Of a DNA stretch of 64,000 nucleotides, positions 24,490 through 31,789 are shown piece after piece. This DNA is from Streptomyces californicus. GTDB taxonomy: Bacteria; Actinomycetota; Actinomycetes; Streptomycetales; Streptomycetaceae. The DNA lies in NCBI RefSeq assembly GCF_000717645.1, contig NZ_JNZZ01000001.1, forward strand, positions 124,001-188,000, written 5' to 3'. The first letter of the stretch is position 1, and the number at the start of each line of letters is the position of its first letter. The position numbers and the translations under genes were made by a program. The notes below the pieces were generated by a model. That model was not told the origin of the DNA and did no database searches. It saw only the letters and a program-made list of their open reading frames with translations.

Positions 24490-25878
24490 TCAGGCTCCGG
24501 CGGCGATCCGCGCGAGGCGGCGGGCCTCGTCGCGGGTGACACGGGCGATGGCGTCCTCGTCCACCGTGGTGAGGTGGTCGCCCTCGACGACCGGCTTGCC
24601 GTCGACGAGGGAGAGGGTCACCGGGGCGGCCGCGCCGAAGATGAGCGCGGTCACCGGGTCGGCGATCGAGGAGTGGGCCAGGGTGTCCAGCTTCCACAGG
24701 ACGAGGTCGGCGAGCTTGCCGGCCTCCAGGGAGCCGATCTGGTCGGCGCGGCCCAGCACCTGGGCCCCGCCGAAGGTCCCGAGGCGCAGGGCCTGCCGGG
24801 CGTTGAGGGCGGCCTCGCGGTGGGCGCCGAGGCGGTTGATGAGCAGGGCGTTGCGCAGCTCGGTGTGGAGCTCGCCGGACTCGTTGGACGCGGTGCCGTC
24901 CACGCCGAGGCCGACCGGGACGCCGGCGGCGAGCATGTCGGGTACGCGGGCGATTCCGGCGGCGAGGCGGGCGTTGGAGGACGGGCAGTGGGCGACGCCG
25001 GTTCCCGTACGGGCGAACGCGGCGATGTCGGAGTCGTTCATGTGGACGCAGTGGGCCATCCACACGTCGTCGCCGAGCCAGCCGGTCGACTCGAAGTACT
25101 CGGTCGGCCCCATCCCGAACAGCTCCTTGCAGAACTGCTCCTCCTCCACGGTCTCCGATCCGTGGGTGTGCAGCCGCACGCCCTTGCGCCGGGCCAACTC
25201 AGCGCCCTGGCGCATCAGTTCCGTGGAGACGGAGAAGGGCGAGCAGGGGGCGACGGCGACCTGGGTCATGGCGTCGAAGGAGGCGTCGTGGTGGGCGTCG
25301 ACGGTGGCCTCGGTGGCGGCGAGCGCGCCCTCCAGGGTCTCGACGGCGAAGTCCGGGGGCAGGCCGCCGTCCTTCTCGCTGCGGTCCATGGAGCCCCGGG
25401 CGAGGGTGAACCGTACGCCCATCTCCCGGGCGGCTCCGATGATCGCGCCGGACAGGTCGCCGGAGCCCTGGGGGAAGACGTAGTGGTGGTCCATGGCGGT
25501 GGTGACCCCGCCGCGGGCCATCATGGCGAGCGATCCCTGTGCGGCGGCGCGGGCCATCGGCTCGTCGATGCGCGCCCAGGTCGGGTAGAGGGCGACCAGC
25601 CAGTTGAAGAGGTTGTGGTCGGTGGCCAGGCCCCGGGTGATCCACTGGTAGAAGTGGTGGTGGGTGTTGACCAGGCCGGGGGTGGCGAGGTGCCCGGTGG
25701 CGTCGACGCGCCGGACGACTCCGGTGAGGCCCTCGGGGGCGCTGCCCGCGCCGACGGACTCGATGCGGTTGCCGGCCACGACGATGTGCCCGGAGGCGTA
25801 CTCGGTGTCGCGGGCGTCGACGGTGGCGATCGAACAGTTCTCGATGACGATGCGCTGAGGGTCTGCCGAAGCTGCCAT
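24490..25878 (-). CDS. 8-oxoguanine deaminase (amidohydrolase)
   Basis: The 462-residue enzyme is of the AtzF/TrzN-like amidohydrolase superfamily and is predicted to deaminate 8-oxoguanine to urate. Metal ligands and catalytic residues are visible: NTHHHFYQ on strand 1 (HxH), LHTHGSET (His and base Glu), MAHCVHM (His) and GLGVDGTASNES (Asp). The VDARDTEYASGHIVVAGNRIESVG opening is the urease-like beta-sandwich. AAGGA precedes ATG 25878. It follows the permease gene by 45 bp on the same strand, so it is the last gene of the uricase operon and would supply urate from oxidised guanine. Confidence 0.9.
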   Translation of the reverse strand: MAASADPQRIVIENCSIATVDARDTEYASGHIVVAGNRIESVGAGSAPEGLTGVVRRVDATGHLATPGLVNTHHHFYQWITRGLATDHNLFNWLVALYPTWARIDEPMARAAAQGSLAMMARGGVTTAMDHHYVFPQGSGDLSGAIIGAAREMGVRFTLARGSMDRSEKDGGLPPDFAVETLEGALAATEATVDAHHDASFDAMTQVAVAPCSPFSVSTELMRQGAELARRKGVRLHTHGSETVEEEQFCKELFGMGPTEYFESTGWLGDDVWMAHCVHMNDSDIAAFARTGTGVAHCPSSNARLAAGIARVPDMLAAGVPVGLGVDGTASNESGELHTELRNALLINRLGAHREAALNARQALRLGTFGGAQVLGRADQIGSLEAGKLADLVLWKLDTLAHSSIADPVTALIFGAAAPVTLSLVDGKPVVEGDHLTTVDEDAIARVTRDEARRLARIAAGA

Positions 25879-25923
25879 GGCGCTTCCTTCTTCTCTCTGT
25901 GGCGATGTGGGCACGGCAGGACC

Positions 25924-27327
25924 CTAGGAGGATTTGAGTGCCACAGCGGTGCGGCTGTGGGTGCCGAGATGGTGGAAGAACAGGTTGAGCACGACCGCGA
26001 CCAGGGCTCCCGCGCTGATCCCGGAGCCGAGGACGGTCTGCGCCCAGGCCGGGAATCCGGCGTAGAAGGTGGGCGCGGCGAGCGGGATGATGCCCGCGCC
26101 GAGCGCGACGGCTACCAGGATGATGTTGGAGCTGTCGTCGAGTCCGGCTTCGGCGAGCGTACGGATGCCGCTGACCGCGATCGAGCCGAAGAGGACGATG
26201 CCGGCGCCGCCGAGGACGGGCATCGGGACGAGCGAGACGACCGCGCCGAGCACCGGGAAGGCGCCGAGGACCAGGAGGGCTCCACCCGCCGCCGCGACGA
26301 CGTACCGGCTGCGCACCCGGGTCAGCGAGACGACGCCGACGTTCTGGGCGAAGGCGCTGGTGGGGAAGCCGCCGAAGACCGGTCCGAGGAGGGTGGCGAT
26401 GCCGTCGGTGCGCAGTCCGCGGGTGATGGTGCGCCCGTCGGTGCGGCGGTCGCAGATCTCGCCGAGGGCGAGCATGCCGGCCGAGGACTCCGTCATCAGG
26501 ACGAGCATGACGATGCAGAGCGAGAGGATGGCGGCGGGATGGAACTCCGGTGCGCCGAAGGCGAAGGGGGTCGGCAGGGCGGCGAGCGGTGCGGACCGCA
26601 GCGCGGAGAAGTCGGCCATGCCGAACGGGATCGCGGCGAGCGTGCCGACGAACATGCCCATGAGCAGGGCCACTTGCTTGAGGAAGCCGCGGCCGAACCG
26701 CTGGATGAGCAGGATGACGACGAGGGTGAAGGCGGCCAGCGCCAGGTACTTCATGGCGCCGAAGTCGTCGGCGGTGGCGTCGCCGCCCTGCGCCCAGGCG
26801 ACCGGTACCGGCATGAGGGTGACGCCGATGAGGGTGATGACCACGCCGGTGACGAGGGGCGGGAAGAAGCGCAGCAGTCTGCCGAAGAACGGCCCGACCG
26901 CCAGGCAGAAGACGCCCGCGACGATCACTGCCCCGTAGATGGAAGGGAGTTGGTGTCCCGGCGCGCTGGTCTCGGCGATGGCGAGCATCGGCGCGATCCC
27001 GGCGGACGAGGCCGCGTTGACGAAGGGGAGCCGGTTGCCGGCGAAGCGGCCGAGGCCGACGGTCTGCAGGACGGTGGCGAGTCCGGCGACCAGGAGGCTC
27101 GCCGCGATGAGCCGGGTCATGCCGGCGGTGTCCAGGCCGACGGCCTGGCCGATGATCAGCGGAGGGGTGACGACGCCCGCGTACATGGCGGCGATGTGCT
27201 GGAGTGCGGCGGGGACGAGCCGCGCCGGCGGAAGTCTCTCGTCGACCGGGTGAACTGCCGTACCGGCGAGGGTTTTCGAGGGGTCTTTGCCTGGGCCTTC
27301 GGCCGGCCCCGTTGCAGGCTGTGCCAT
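25924..27327 (-). CDS. NCS2-family purine (urate/xanthine) permease, second copy
   Basis: The 467-residue paralogue of the permease at 22717 shows the same landmarks: LQHIAAMYAGVVTPP (helix 1 His), MTESSAGMLALGEI (helix 8 Glu), TSAFAQNVGVVSLTRVRSR (helix 10) and LPTPFAFGAPEF. Divergence is spread over the whole length, so the two are old paralogues rather than a recent duplication. A strong GGAGGG site lies before ATG 27327. It sits between uricase (67-bp gap) and the deaminase, inside the operon, so it is the likelier importer of urate or xanthine coupled to uricase. Confidence 0.92.
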   Translation of the reverse strand: MAQPATGPAEGPGKDPSKTLAGTAVHPVDERLPPARLVPAALQHIAAMYAGVVTPPLIIGQAVGLDTAGMTRLIAASLLVAGLATVLQTVGLGRFAGNRLPFVNAASSAGIAPMLAIAETSAPGHQLPSIYGAVIVAGVFCLAVGPFFGRLLRFFPPLVTGVVITLIGVTLMPVPVAWAQGGDATADDFGAMKYLALAAFTLVVILLIQRFGRGFLKQVALLMGMFVGTLAAIPFGMADFSALRSAPLAALPTPFAFGAPEFHPAAILSLCIVMLVLMTESSAGMLALGEICDRRTDGRTITRGLRTDGIATLLGPVFGGFPTSAFAQNVGVVSLTRVRSRYVVAAAGGALLVLGAFPVLGAVVSLVPMPVLGGAGIVLFGSIAVSGIRTLAEAGLDDSSNIILVAVALGAGIIPLAAPTFYAGFPAWAQTVLGSGISAGALVAVVLNLFFHHLGTHSRTAVALKSS

Positions 27328-27394
27328 GGGTGTTCCCTCCGGGTGACCGGCCGCCGCCCGTCTGCGGGCGGGCGGCGGCCGGTTCAGCACCGCG

Positions 27395-28318
27395 TCAGAG
27401 GTTGGTCATGTCGACCGGGATCTTCGGCTCGACGCCGTCCCGGAGCACGGTGGCCTCGATCAGACCGTAGGGACGGTCCGCCGCGAAGTAGACCTCATGG
27501 TCGTTCTTGAGGCCGAACGGTTCGAGGTCCACCAGGAAGTGGTGGTTGTTCGGCAGCGAGAAGCGGATCTCGTCGATCTCGCTGCGGCTGTTGATGATGC
27601 GCGAACCCATCTGGTACAGGGTCTGCTGGAGCGAGAGCGAGTACGTCTCGGCGAACGCCTGGAGCATGTGCTTGCGCGCCTGCTCGTAGGACTTCTCCCA
27701 GTTCGGCATGCGCTGCTCGTCGCTGGTCCAGTTGTACCGCCAGCGGGCGGAGACGTCGGTCGCCAGGATGCGGTCGTACGCCTCCTTCAGCGTCGTGTAC
27801 TTGTCCTTGACGTAGCCCCAGAACTCGGAGTTGGTCGAGTTCATGACGGTGAGGTCCTTGAGGCCGGAGATGACCTCCCAGCTCTCGCCGTCGTAGGTGA
27901 TCTGGGTGACGCGGGTCTCCTGGCCCTTGCGGGCGAAGGAGTGCTTGACGTCGTCGGCGCCGATGAACCTGGAGTTGCCGTCCGAGGTCGCGATGCGCTC
28001 CCAGGCGTACTCCTCGATCCGGATGCGGGCGCGGTGGATCGGCTCCTGCGAGGAGACGAAATGGCGGGCGAGGTGGATGCCGAACTGCTCGGCGGACTCG
28101 ATCCCGTGCTCCTTGGCGAACGCGAACACCGTGTTCTTGGTGGTGTCGGTCGGCAGGACGTTGGCGTTGGAGCCGGAGTAGTGGACGTCGTCCATGTCGC
28201 CGGAGAGGGCGACCGAGACGTTCAGGTCCTTGATGTGGTGGGTGTCGCCGTCCCGCGTGATCTTCACGACGCGGTTCTCTGCTTTGCCGTACTGGTTCTG
28301 GCCGAGAATCGTGGGCAT
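27395..28318 (-). CDS. pucL: Urate oxidase (uricase)
   Basis: The 307-residue cofactor-free oxidase converts urate, O2 and water to 5-hydroxyisourate and H2O2. It has two tunnelling-fold repeats. Visible landmarks are the active-site threonine region LPTDTTKNTVFAFAKEHG, the HFVSSQEPIHRARI strand, FIGADDVKHSFARKGQETR, and the C-terminal signature SLPNNHHFLVDLEPFGLKN. It starts 7 bp after the HIU hydrolase stop in an OHCU decarboxylase-HIU hydrolase-uricase-permease-deaminase operon. The H2O2 it makes is the probable reason that the catalase promoter shares the operator of this operon. Confidence 0.97.
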   Translation of the reverse strand: MPTILGQNQYGKAENRVVKITRDGDTHHIKDLNVSVALSGDMDDVHYSGSNANVLPTDTTKNTVFAFAKEHGIESAEQFGIHLARHFVSSQEPIHRARIRIEEYAWERIATSDGNSRFIGADDVKHSFARKGQETRVTQITYDGESWEVISGLKDLTVMNSTNSEFWGYVKDKYTTLKEAYDRILATDVSARWRYNWTSDEQRMPNWEKSYEQARKHMLQAFAETYSLSLQQTLYQMGSRIINSRSEIDEIRFSLPNNHHFLVDLEPFGLKNDHEVYFAADRPYGLIEATVLRDGVEPKIPVDMTNL

Positions 28319-28325
28319 GTCGGTG

Positions 28326-28715
28326 CTAGCTCCCTCGGTAAACGGAGTAGCCGAACGGGTTGAGCAGCAGCGGTACGTGGTAGTGCTCGCCCGGGACGAC
28401 CGCGAACGCGATGGTCACCTCCGGGAAGAACGCGCCGCTGTCCCTTACGCGGGGGGCGTCCTGCTGCGCCTCGGCTTGCTTCTTGGAAAAGTACGTCTCG
28501 GTGTCGAAGGCGAGACGTACGTGGGTCGTTCCCTCCGGCAGGGCCGGGAGGTCCTTGCAACGCCCGTCCGCATCGGTGGCGGAGGCCCCGAGCGTGACGT
28601 ACGGCGCGTCGCTCCCGCCGCGGGCGGCGAGCGAGACGGCGACGGACGCGGCGGGGCGGCCGATGCTGGTGTCCAGGATGTGGGTGGACACCGATGCGGT
28701 CGTGTCGGTACTCAA
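28326..28715 (-). CDS. uraH: 5-hydroxyisourate hydrolase
   Basis: The 129-residue transthyretin-like enzyme hydrolyses 5-hydroxyisourate to OHCU. The family's key sites are all present: HILDTSIGRPA near the start (catalytic His), RLAFDTETYF, FFPEVTIAF, HYHVPLLLNPFGYS and the invariant C-terminal YRGS. The start is set by the ribosome site. AGGAGA (28725-28730) stands 9 bases before a TTG at 28715, giving MSTDTTASVSTHILD. A possible TTG at 28739 lies before that ribosome site and overlaps the upstream stop. The gap to the preceding gene is 20 bp. Confidence 0.93.
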   Translation of the reverse strand: MSTDTTASVSTHILDTSIGRPAASVAVSLAARGGSDAPYVTLGASATDADGRCKDLPALPEGTTHVRLAFDTETYFSKKQAEAQQDAPRVRDSGAFFPEVTIAFAVVPGEHYHVPLLLNPFGYSVYRGS

Positions 28716-28735
28716 GACCGTCACTCTCCTAGATC

Positions 28736-29272
28736 TCAAGAGTCCTGTGCGGGAGCGTCCTCTGCGAGGGTCTCCGTCACGAGACGGGTCAGCCGGATGC
28801 GGTTGATCTTGCCCAGTTCGGTGCGCACGATCTCCTGCTCCTGCTCGGGCGCGTTCCCGATCCGGGACTTCACCGCGTCGCGCATCTGCTCACCGGTGGC
28901 TCCGGTGGCGCAGATCAGGAAGACGTGTCCGAACCGCTCCTGGTAGGCCAGGTTCAGTTCGAGCATCTCGGTCTTGAGCTCGTCGGAGGCGCCGGCCATG
29001 CCCCGCTGTTCGCGGGAGGAGGTCGGGTCGCCCGGCTTCGGGCGGCCGATCGGCGGGTGGCCCGCCATCGCGTCGGCCAGGTCCGCCGCGGTGAGCCGCG
29101 CGGTGGCGGCGTCGCTCGCGGCGAGCAGGGCTTCCCCGGTGGCGTACGGACGCCCGGCGAGGACCGTCTTTCCCCAGGTCGCACTGGCACACACCTCGTG
29201 CAGTACGGGGGTGGCCTCGCCGTCCGCCAGGGCGTTGAACCGGGTGAGGCCCGGTGTGTTGCTCGACGTCAC
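28736..29272 (-). CDS. uraD: 2-oxo-4-hydroxy-4-carboxy-5-ureidoimidazoline (OHCU) decarboxylase
   Basis: The 178-residue all-helical enzyme makes S-allantoin from OHCU, the last of the three urate-ring steps. Motifs are FNALADGEATPVLHEVCAS at the start, AGHPPIGRP with the catalytic His, SREQRGM, LNLAYQERFGHVFLICATG and a C-terminal EIVRTELGKINRIRL. GTG 29272 is chosen because GGAGG lies 6 bases upstream; translation from further up would run through the promoter. It is the first gene of the uricase operon and starts 49 bp downstream of a -10 box. Confidence 0.94.
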   Translation of the reverse strand: MTSSNTPGLTRFNALADGEATPVLHEVCASATWGKTVLAGRPYATGEALLAASDAATARLTAADLADAMAGHPPIGRPKPGDPTSSREQRGMAGASDELKTEMLELNLAYQERFGHVFLICATGATGEQMRDAVKSRIGNAPEQEQEIVRTELGKINRIRLTRLVTETLAEDAPAQDS

Positions 29273-29320
29273 GGGAGCCTCCGTGGCTGTTTTTCGCTGT
29301 GCGTTGTTCGGGCTGCGGAT

Positions 29321-29360
29321 AGCTAACGCCCTCCGCAACACGACGTCAACAGTTTGTTGA
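29321..29360 (-). promoter_or_regulatory. Promoter of the uricase operon with palindromic operator
   Basis: Read on the minus strand, TTGACG (29344-29349) and TTAGCT (29321-29326) are 17 bp apart. The palindrome TCAACA-AAC-TGTTGA (29346-29360) overlaps the -35. The 20-mer TTTCAACAAACTGTTGACGT found here is repeated exactly at the catalase promoter (33796-33815). Overlap with the -35 predicts repression, or at least competition with polymerase. The regulator gene next door (29428-29934) is the obvious candidate. Confidence 0.75.
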
Positions 29361-29427
29361 AATCTCGCGAACGAAGAAAGCCGCCGTCCCGGCATGCGGA
29401 CGGCGGCTCTCCCGTGTGTTCGGCCAA

Positions 29428-29934
29428 CTACTCACCCTTGGCCGTATGTTCCCTGTTGAGGTAGTTGTACACCGTGAACCTGGAGACGCCCAGGGCGCCC
29501 GCCACGGTCTCCACTCCGTGCCGCACCGAGAAGGCACCGCGTGCCTCCAGCGTCCGGACGACGGACTGCTTGGCCTTGCGGTCCAGGTCGGCGAGCGGCA
29601 TGCCGTGCCGCCGCTCCATCGCCGCGAGGATGTGGTCCAGCGACTCGGAGAGCTGCGGCAGCCGTACGGCTATGACGTCCCGGCCCTCCCAGGCGAGGAC
29701 GACGTCGTCCTGTTCCGCCCGGTCCGGACCCAGCAGTTCGGCGCCCATCGCGTCGACGAGCGGCTTCACGGCGGAGACGAGCGGGTGGTCGAGCCAGGGC
29801 CCCGGCGCCCGGTGGTCGGGCTCGGGCGACGGGCTGTCGCCCTCCGGCGCCGGGCGGTCGGGCCCGGTCGGCGGCCGGCCCGTCGCCGGGGAGGGGGCGC
29901 CGGCGGCAGGAGGGTGGTCGACGGATTCGGTCAC
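29428..29934 (-). CDS. YheO/DauR-type helix-turn-helix regulator
   Basis: The 168-residue protein starts with about 45 residues of Pro/Asp-rich low complexity. A ligand-sensing-like region follows (PLVSAVKPLVDAMGAELLGP...DVVLAWEGRDVIAVRLPQLSESLDHI, about residues 50-110). A C-terminal HTH_22-like domain closes it: SVVRTLEARGAFSVRHGVETVAGALGVSRFTVYNYLNRE. That domain is characteristic of YheO/DauR regulators. It lies directly upstream of the uricase operon, on the same strand, and is therefore the best candidate to bind TCAACA-AAC-TGTTGA. Its GTG overlaps the stop of the thiamine-binding-family gene (GTGA), so the two are co-translated. Confidence 0.85.
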   Translation of the reverse strand: MTESVDHPPAAGAPSPATGRPPTGPDRPAPEGDSPSPEPDHRAPGPWLDHPLVSAVKPLVDAMGAELLGPDRAEQDDVVLAWEGRDVIAVRLPQLSESLDHILAAMERRHGMPLADLDRKAKQSVVRTLEARGAFSVRHGVETVAGALGVSRFTVYNYLNREHTAKGE

Positions 29935-30182
29935 GGCGTCTCCCCCTCGATCACGTTCACCTGGAGCGAGACCCGGGTGGCGCCCGACGCGAGGGCCTGG
30001 CGCAGCAGGGAGTCCACGGCGGTGAGCACCTCGTCCGCGCCCCCCTCCGCGGTGTTGCCGAAGGGGCCGACGTCGACGGCGTCCAGCTCGGCGGCCTGGA
30101 TCACCTCCCGCGCCACCACCGCGTGGGTGGGCGCTTCGTCGAGATCGAACGGCTCGGTGGTGAACTCCACCCTCAAGCGCAC
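29931..30182 (-). CDS. Thiamine-binding (MTH1187/YqgV) family protein
   Basis: The 83-residue ferredoxin-like protein has VRLRVEFTTEPFDL (strand 1), HAVVAREVIQAAELDAVDVGPFGNTAEGGADEVLTAV (helix, strand and the conserved GPFGNTAEG turn) and RVSLQVNVI (last strand). Family members bind thiamine or related pyrimidines in a tetramer and often sit beside transporters. Here it overlaps the purine regulator by 4 bp, so it may serve as a ligand-binding partner. That is inference. GGAGG four bases before GTG 30182 fixes the start. Confidence 0.8.
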   Translation of the reverse strand: MRLRVEFTTEPFDLDEAPTHAVVAREVIQAAELDAVDVGPFGNTAEGGADEVLTAVDSLLRQALASGATRVSLQVNVIEGETP

Positions 30183-30289
30183 TGTGCCTCCATGTGTCCG
30201 CGCCCCGGGTGCGGGCTCCCGCGGCTCGGCCACGACTGTAGCCGCTGGGCGGGGCCCCGCCCCGGCGTGCGCGGGACCCCGGCCCGGGG

Positions 30290-31522
30290 TCACGGCAGCG
30301 GCAGGACGCAGACCGCGACGGGCGCCCGGAAGGGGTCGCCGGCGGCGGTCAGCGCGCCGTCCGGGCCGACCGCGAACACGGTCACGGTGGAGGAACGCTG
30401 ATTGGCCACGAACAGCAGCGCGCCGTCCGGGGACAGGGCGAGCTGGCGGGGCCAGTCACCGCCGACGGGCACGGTGTCCAGCAGCCGCAGGGTCGCCCCC
30501 TCGTCCTCGACGGCGTAGCGGGTGAGGCTGTTGTGGCCCCGGTTGGCGAGGTAGACGTACGCCCCGTCCCCGGTGACGACCGGCTGGGCCGGATAGCTGG
30601 TGCCGGAGCCCGTGCCGGTGGACTGGCCGGGCCCCGGGGCGAGGGCGCCGGTGGCGGGGTCGTACGCGCAGACGACCATCGTGTCGTCCAGCTCGCAGGC
30701 GAGGTAGGCGAACCGACCGCCGGGGTGGAAGGCCAGGTGGCGGGGGCCGGAGCCGGGGGCCAGGGCCGCGCGGGAGACCTCGGTGAGCGTCCCCGCGCCT
30801 TCGTCGAGCCGGTAGCTGTACACGGTGTCGGTGCCCAGATCGACGGCGAGGACATGGCCGCCGTCGGGCGAGGTGACGATCTGGTGGGCGTGCGGGCCGC
30901 CCTGCCCCGGTCCCGGCGGCGGTGAGCTGTGGGTGATCCGGTCGGTGCGCTCCCCCAGCGAGCCGTCCTCGGCGATCGGGTGCACGGTGACGCTGCCCGA
31001 GCCGTAGTCCGCGCTCAGCAGCCAGCGCCCGGAGGGGTGGACGGAGAGGTGGGTGGTCCCGGCGCCGCCGGTGGGACGGCCGCCGATGACCTCGTACGTC
31101 CCGTCCGGCGCGCACCGCACGGCGGTGACCGCGCCCGGGTCCTGCTCGCAGGCGGCGTAGACGGTGGCTCCGGAGGGGTGCACGGCCAGGTAGGAGGGGT
31201 TCCGCACGCCGCCGATCACCGGCCCGGGGGTGATCGCGCCGCTCACGGTGTCGTACGCGGCGGTGCCGATCCCGGCGCCGCCTCCCGCCTCCGAGGTGTA
31301 CGTGCCGAGGAGCAGCGACCGCGTGGCGCGCGGGGCGGCGGGGGCGGTACGGGCCTGCGGCCGGGCGGGCGCGGCGAGAGCGGAGGCGGGGGCGACGGCG
31401 GCGAGGGCGGCTCCGGCGAGCAGGCCGCCGAGCAGGCCGCGGCGGGTGGGGGCCGGGCCGGGGGGCGTGCTCACGCTCGGGCATGTGCGCGGGCTCGGGT
31501 TCGGGTTCGGGAACGGCTTCAT
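30290..31522 (-). CDS. Tat-exported lactonase-family (YbhE/Pgl-like) beta-propeller protein
   Basis: The 410-residue protein has a twin-arginine signal peptide, TRRGLLGGLLAGAALAAVAPASA, and cleavage is expected after about residue 45. The rest is a seven-bladed propeller whose blades repeat the cadence HPSGRWLLSADYGSGSVTVH, SPDGGHVLAVDLGTDTVYSY, HPGGRFAYLACELDDTMVVC and SPDGALLFVANQRSSTVTVF. The family includes 6-phosphogluconolactonase and muconate cycloisomerase-like proteins. An exported version probably acts on another lactone or only binds. A GAGGTG site precedes ATG 31522. A GC palindrome (30247-30262) follows the gene. Confidence 0.87.
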   Translation of the reverse strand: MKPFPNPNPSPRTCPSVSTPPGPAPTRRGLLGGLLAGAALAAVAPASALAAPARPQARTAPAAPRATRSLLLGTYTSEAGGGAGIGTAAYDTVSGAITPGPVIGGVRNPSYLAVHPSGATVYAACEQDPGAVTAVRCAPDGTYEVIGGRPTGGAGTTHLSVHPSGRWLLSADYGSGSVTVHPIAEDGSLGERTDRITHSSPPPGPGQGGPHAHQIVTSPDGGHVLAVDLGTDTVYSYRLDEGAGTLTEVSRAALAPGSGPRHLAFHPGGRFAYLACELDDTMVVCAYDPATGALAPGPGQSTGTGSGTSYPAQPVVTGDGAYVYLANRGHNSLTRYAVEDEGATLRLLDTVPVGGDWPRQLALSPDGALLFVANQRSSTVTVFAVGPDGALTAAGDPFRAPVAVCVLPLP

Positions 31523-31707
31523 GCGAGGCACCTCGTGTGGGGGGACGGCTGCTTCTCGTACGGGCGGTTGCGTTGGCCACCCTGACCCGTCCGCGGCCGT
31601 ACGGCAAGAGGCGCAACACCGGTTGCATCCTCCGCAACACCCGTCTCGCGTAAGGCCGTTGACCACGACATGAACTCCGCCGCCCGGGGCGATTTCACCG
31701 GCACCCC

Positions 31708-31772
31708 TTGACAGCCCCACCGCTCGCCGGGCAATCTTCCGTTAAGCAGAAACGAACTTCCGCAATACGGAA
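31708..31772 (+). promoter_or_regulatory. hyi-glxR promoter with two 15-bp operator boxes
   Basis: TTGACA (31708-31713) and CAATCT (31732-31737) are 18 bp apart. Box 1, TTCCGTTAAGCAGAA (31737-31751), begins on the last base of the -10 and covers the start site. Box 2, TTCCGCAATACGGAA (31758-31772), is a perfect TTCCG-N5-CGGAA palindrome. Centres (31744 and 31765) are 21 bp apart, two helical turns, so two dimers would bind the same face. Position predicts repression. Confidence 0.75.
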
Positions 31773-31789
31773 GGAGCGCCGACATCCTC

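Noticed and set aside
22720..27510. A 1,596-codon open frame on the plus strand across the purine genes.
   Set aside because: Its composition is the antisense shadow of five well-supported minus-strand genes; it has no domain and is a consequence of GC bias.
28713..28739. An HIU hydrolase start at TTG 28739, overlapping the upstream stop.
   Set aside because: The AGGAGA ribosome site lies after that codon and before TTG 28715, which also gives the family's usual N-terminus.
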